A program made the translations under genes and the position numbers. Shown here one piece after another: positions 59,254 through 64,000 of a stretch of 64,000 nt of DNA. Below the pieces are notes generated by a model. That model searched no databases. It had not been told where the DNA came from and saw nothing but the letters and a program-made list of their open reading frames with translations. This stretch comes from Bostrychus sinensis (Eukaryota > Chordata > Actinopteri > Gobiiformes > Eleotridae), in NCBI GenBank assembly GCA_020698575.1, contig CM036243.1:26147403-26211402 (forward strand), in the 5' to 3' direction. The first letter of the stretch is position 1. Each line of letters begins with the position of its first letter.

Positions 59254-59727
59254 CAGGGCTGGAAATTAACTTTTTTTGCTCACTGGCCAGTGTGGCAAGT
59301 CCTTTTCAAAAGTTACTAGCCAATCAGGGTTTTTTACTAGCCAGGATTCAATTAGTTCAAATGTTTATTTTATTATCATATTTTCTAGCATACACTAAGC
59401 TTAAAAGCAAGCTCTACATTTCATTATGTATAGACAAGGATTTATTAAATATGTAGAAAACAGGTTTAGCTAGGCAAATAAATTTGAACTTTCTGCATAT
59501 CTTAATACATGTTTTGTTGTTTTTTTCTCAGGTCATGATGAATTACTCTGTACTAAATTAGGTGGGCACTCAAACATAGCAAAAGGAATTATGGACCACT
59601 AAAGTTATGTTATGCATAAAATCCAACCAGACAAAGGGGCTAGTGAGACTAAAAGGGCTACTAGCTAAAATGGAAATGGAAATCTATAGACATTTGGCCA
59701 GTTAGCCAGTGCTAATGTCAAGCCCTG
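59254..59727. mobile_element. Non-autonomous hAT-type transposon (474 bp)
   Basis: Left end cagggctggaaattaactt; the reverse-complemented right end is cagggcttgacattagc. The flanks catagaac (59246-59253) and catagaaa (59728-59735) form an 8-bp duplication with one mismatch. It lies against the SINE-like repeat at 58996-59250, so it is probably the younger insertion. No transposase. Confidence 0.86.
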
Positions 59728-60566
59728 CATAGAAAATATTTCCCAATGGGGACAACAACCTTATGTCTTTACCACAGTGAGATAGAACCAGTGCCTTGGC
59801 ACAGGTCTTTTTTGCAATGTAGTGTGTTTTTGTGCCTTTATACAACTTTCTTTTTTCATGCCTTTCTTTTAAATAACCAGTGTTGAGACATTTGCACAGT
59901 ATAACCTCAAACGCTCAGAAATAGTGAATGATTCAGTCAGCATGATCCGTGCACTATTACCATCCAGAGAGGAAGCCACGCGACAGAAAGGAGTGAGCGG
60001 CTGTTGTGGATTAGCCTACATAGCTGAGCACGTATTAAACCATGTAAACTAGGTGTCTAGCATTTCTGGATTTAGCGCTTCTCTCTTGTAAACTGTGTGT
60101 AAATGTGGCGCACAGAGTTGCAATTGGGGGATTTTGAAAGTCACAAGGGACTCGGCAACAAACAGTAAAAATTATTGGGGGAGTGATAGCTGGTTTAGTT
60201 ACATGCTGAAAATTGTAATACGTTCATGCCCTTATAACCAGGGTAGTACAAATTCCTCAAAGCATTATGAGTAGGAAGCCACCATTTTAAAATATTTTAC
60301 ACCTCAAGCTCAATTCAGGTTTATCAATTTTAATATTTAGTGTAGTGAGTGGTTTCATGAGCTTTAATCCTAGAGCCACTGGGCAATTTAATATCCAGTG
60401 ATAAGAAAAAGGTGCATTGGTGGAAATTTAATAATATTTAGGGAGCCGTACATTTTTGTTTGTTTGTTGTTGTCTTGAAATAGAAAGCACATGGTAATGA
60501 TAGGCTTAAAAGGTGTAATGCTGAGTGACAATACGGACTGAGTGGGGCAGAAGCCAATGGACTCTG

Positions 60567-60626
60567 TGCCAATCCCAAGCCTGGATAAACGCAGAGGGTC
60601 ACAAGAGGAAGGGCATCTTCTGCTTA
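60567..60626 (-). repeat. Dispersed repeat family C, copy on minus strand
   Basis: cccaagcctggataaacgca then gaggaagggcatcttctgct. Confidence 0.68.
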
Positions 60627-60679
60627 CGGTTTAAGTCCATAAGTCATCTCAGCTAATAATGTAACTATAATCTTTAGAG

Positions 60680-61267
60680 CAGGGCTTGTCAACCACATTT
60701 GTCCAACAGCCAGAATTTTTCTCAGCAGACACTGTAAGGGCCCGATGCTTTCATAAAATAAAACAGAACAAATATGCATCGATTTTATAAAACAAAATAA
60801 TACAGCCATTTGTTTTAGTAATGCTCATTAAAATGGAAACAAATGTGTTAAAATTGGACAGAAAGAACAGTTAAAGATGAGAACCAAGAAAGTAATCTCA
60901 ATCAAACTTGCTGTGCAGGTAGAACTTGTGGAGAGTTACAAAATACATTTGGAATATTTGATGAGGTTTTATGCCAGAGCAATGAGCAAATCTTTTTATT
61001 GGCATTTTGAGCTTTTCAGGCCAAGATAAAGCGATTTTGGATGTTTCCTATGAACTGCACAGTAAAAAACCTAATCTGTACAAGATGGTTGGTGAAGCTG
61101 GGGGTCCTTTAGTCACATGGTGGCCCGGACATGTGCCTCACTAAAAATTGTCAGATTGTCTAAAAAATTAAAAAATCAGCCCGATATCTTGGCCGACTTC
61201 TACTCTGCAGGCCAGATGGAAAGCTGTGACGGGCCTGATGTGGCGAGTTACCAGTTGACGTTCACTG
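60680..61267. mobile_element. Non-autonomous hAT-type transposon (588 bp)
   Basis: Left end cagggcttgtcaaccac; the reverse-complemented right end starts cagtgaacgtcaact. The flanks ctttagag (60672-60679) and ctttagaa (61268-61275) form an 8-bp duplication with one mismatch. The subterminal gggcctgatgtggc near the right end is typical of fish hAT MITEs. No transposase. Confidence 0.78.
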
Positions 61268-62699
61268 CTTTAGAAACACTTCCCTTTGTTATCAAATCCT
61301 ACTCTTCAAAACCAATTGACGTCCTCAATGAAATCCAGAAATGATGTGTGTCATCTGAATGTATAAATAGGCTTGGAGACATTACATATTGTTACCAGAG
61401 TTTCATTCCACTTGATGCTTTGACACAAGTGCCTCTGATGCCTCTAGCACCATTTGTGTGACCATATTCTCCCCAAATTCCTAAATTCAACTCAATAATT
61501 TACAGAGATGAGTCTAACAATATTAACAGTGTAGCATTGTGTAGTAATGCACTCAATAACCACAAAAGCTTTTCCACTGGGTTTGACTCTCTGTAGTATT
61601 GTATATTTCGCAACAAAGGCAAGACTTCTCTATTCAAGAGGATTGTGCAAAGGCATGTTTAGCACTGCGCTCCACAGCCAATTACCAAAACTTATCCCCA
61701 GTAAAAGGTGTTAATAGTATATCTTCCTGTCGCTGCATTGAGGTGCAGAGTTTTCCACATATTTTCATTTTCAAGGGGAAGAGTACTTGTAAACATATGC
61801 AGCTATAGAGTGCTCTATACACAACAGATGCACAAAGACTACAGAGAAATGCTCACACATGTAGTTCAGAGACGCACACACCAGGGCTGTTGATGATGCA
61901 GGTAAAGCTGCTGCTGCTGCTACTGCTGCAGTTTGAACTTTGTGTGAGACTGGCAAACATCCCCATGTGTAGGGTAAGCACATTTTCTGCCTTCTTGCGC
62001 AAAAACTACAATAAGGGAGAGAGAGATATAGAGGTAGAGGGGGCCAGGGAGAGGCGGCTCGGGGAGAAGGAAGGATAAGGGGTGACAATGTGTTTTTTTT
62101 TTTACTTCAAGAAAATGATCCAAAACAAAATAGCTTCTTCACCGTTATGGCTTTTTTGAGGGCTCTATCGCTCTTATGAAGACGGTAGTGAAGCACAGTA
62201 CAAACTATTCACAGATATAACTTTAAACTGTGACCAAAATAGAGGAGTTGCACCAAGTCTAAGCTGTTTACACATTTCATTGACACAGCCTGTACTCCAG
62301 CCCCTACTTATCTGAGTGAGCAAATAGTGTTTACTGTATACAAACATACTGTACACCCAGAGGGACTGCTGCACTCTAGTTAGGAGACTTTGGAAAAGCA
62401 AGTGCAACAAAAATATAAAACCATTTGGTACTATGGGAGATCTATAAGTGTTTTCAAATAGCAATGGTATCTTCACAACACATATGTAATACCAATTTAA
62501 GACTCTGAAAGTGTAGTTCTGGGCAGTTTGTTACCAGTTCAGGCCACTAGAGCTACAACAGTGCCCAGAGTCAGTCAACTTAAGTTCAATGTAATCCGAA
62601 CACATCTTTCTCTGCTAATGTTTCAGAAGGTCTTGGCCTTAGTATGTACTGAGAATCTGTAAAAGTGTCAAAATTGTAATTCAGTCAGTGAACAGATCT

Positions 62700-62825
62700 G
62701 GTTTACTCCTAGTTATATACAGGAATAGTCCTGGTTCAGTCCTAGTTCCATCCTAATTTAGTACTGATTTAGCCACGATTTGGGCTGATTTTAGATAATC
62801 AGAAATAGAACTTGAAAAGCTAAAC
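62700..62825 (+). repeat. Dispersed repeat family D, copy 2
   Basis: gtcctggttcagtcctagtt, then cacgatttgggctgatttta and aatcagaaatagaacttg, in the same order as 33985-34140. Confidence 0.7.
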
Positions 62826-64000
62826 ATTTCTTGAGGTGGTTTGAAAAGTTTGAGAATAACAGGAGCACAGAGTTTTGTGACAGAGTGTTTGTTGAGGCAC
62901 AAACCAGCATAATACTTTTAAAATATAAAGTGTAAAAGACATTTATAATTCAAGACCAAGACCATAATACTCTCTATGTCTTACATACTGCATGTCTATA
63001 TATTGATTAAGTTTTTGAATGTTGGACACTGTGACATAGCAAGCAGAGACATTGTACCCTAAAAAGGGACAAGCATCCTATTCTATTCTCTTTAAAAGAG
63101 ACCTAACTCAACTAGAGAAACTCAAAGCTTTTTACCATATTATAATGTTTCCTCCTCAAAAACATGCCCGAAGTTGTATCTTGTTCCTTTCATGCATGTT
63201 TGAGTAATGCTGTTTGCTGGGGCACTGAGTTGCTTGGACAATCTCCATTTAAATGGACAGGTCTTTAACAAACTAATCAGATACAAGAATGAATTCACTT
63301 TAAAAAGTTAGAGAGGTCCAGCCTTGATAGTACCTACTGTATAACACTGTCTATTACAGCCTCCTACCATACTTGTAACTAAAACAGATGTATGAGAGTA
63401 AATTGTCATGTTCTTTTATTTAAAACATATATCATTCTTTTATAAATTGATGCTGTTAGTACTCTGTGTAAGTATATCTTTACTGATGTATAGAGGATAC
63501 AGCAGGAAACCACAGATCAGATAAAGCTGCAACCGTCCACAGTTGCCATTACTGCCTCGTGCAGCCAGACACATGTTCAGCCTAGAGTCAAGAACTCGCA
63601 ACAACCATATCGAAATCTGGGACCAAAATAGCATCTCCAACGTCGTTTAACACACAGTCCTTCCCTTATACACACAGACGCACACATATGCACATGAGGC
63701 AATTGGATTTCGCTGCAGTACAAAGTGACATGCAGCACAGTCAAATTGAAATTCTGTGTCTAAAGTGAATTATTGTCAGCTCTCTGGGACTGCTGTGTTT
63801 GTAAAGTTATGAGGCTTGGGCGTTTCTATGTTTCTCCCTGAACGATGGTGACACTGCATCTTTCCTGGTAGAGGCGTGTGTTTATTTGTTCATGTGGATG
63901 GAGGGGAAGCTTGAGAAATAATGATTTAAGACTAAGTAAACAACACACAAGGGGAGGTTAAGAAAATACAAACACATTTACGCAACTTTTAGATTTAATG

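Larger units (their letters stand above)
54001..64000 (-). other. maml3 upstream intron, part 5
   Basis: No exon seen. Contains dispersed repeats (54789-54905, 56012-56269, 57463-57560, 58996-59250, 60567-60626 and 62700-62825) and two hAT-type elements (59254-59727 and 60680-61267). 55.2-56.0, 57.6-58.9, 61.4-62.6 and 62.9-64.0 kb hold nothing recognised apart from low-complexity patches. Confidence 0.72.

Overview
This is a teleost-type vertebrate genomic window. The evidence is spliced genes with GT-AG introns, a vertebrate NatA auxiliary subunit and a vertebrate Mastermind-like co-activator, CA/GT and ACT microsatellites, and many fish-style dispersed repeats and short non-autonomous DNA transposons. 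The species cannot be told from the sequence. Both recognisable genes are on the minus strand, so transcription runs from high to low coordinates.

Region 1 (1-10.6 kb) holds naa15, the N-alpha-acetyltransferase 15 / NatA auxiliary subunit. I could place 17 consecutive coding exons from the start codon (10425-10427) to position 74. Every junction keeps the reading frame, giving about 718 codons. The vertebrate protein is about 866 residues, so roughly the last 150 residues lie beyond the left edge. Intron 1 (3.9 kb) carries a 720-bp Harbinger-like transposon remnant.

Region 2 (10.6-14.5 kb) is intergenic. It has a CTCF-like site, a GT microsatellite and two stretches that look like conserved regulatory DNA.

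Region 3 (14.5-22.3 kb) is the 3' end of a mastermind-like gene, most likely maml3. It has a ~2.5-kb 3'UTR, the large last coding exon, a 79-nt exon and a 261-nt exon (469 residues in total). The N-terminal exons, including the Notch/CSL-binding region, are not in the window.

Region 4 (22.3-64 kb) has no convincing coding exon. It is read as part of a very long upstream maml3 intron. It holds ACT-rich composite repeats, dispersed fish repeats, at least four non-autonomous DNA transposons with recognisable target duplications, a perfect 33-bp hairpin, a G-quadruplex-like tract and several non-repetitive candidate regulatory segments.

The two genes are not functionally linked. NAA15 works in co-translational N-terminal acetylation and MAML3 in Notch transcription; their proximity is a microsynteny feature also seen in tetrapods. 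I found no previously undescribed biological system. The most concrete new observations are the individually delimited transposons, the perfect hairpin and the paired CTCF-like sites.
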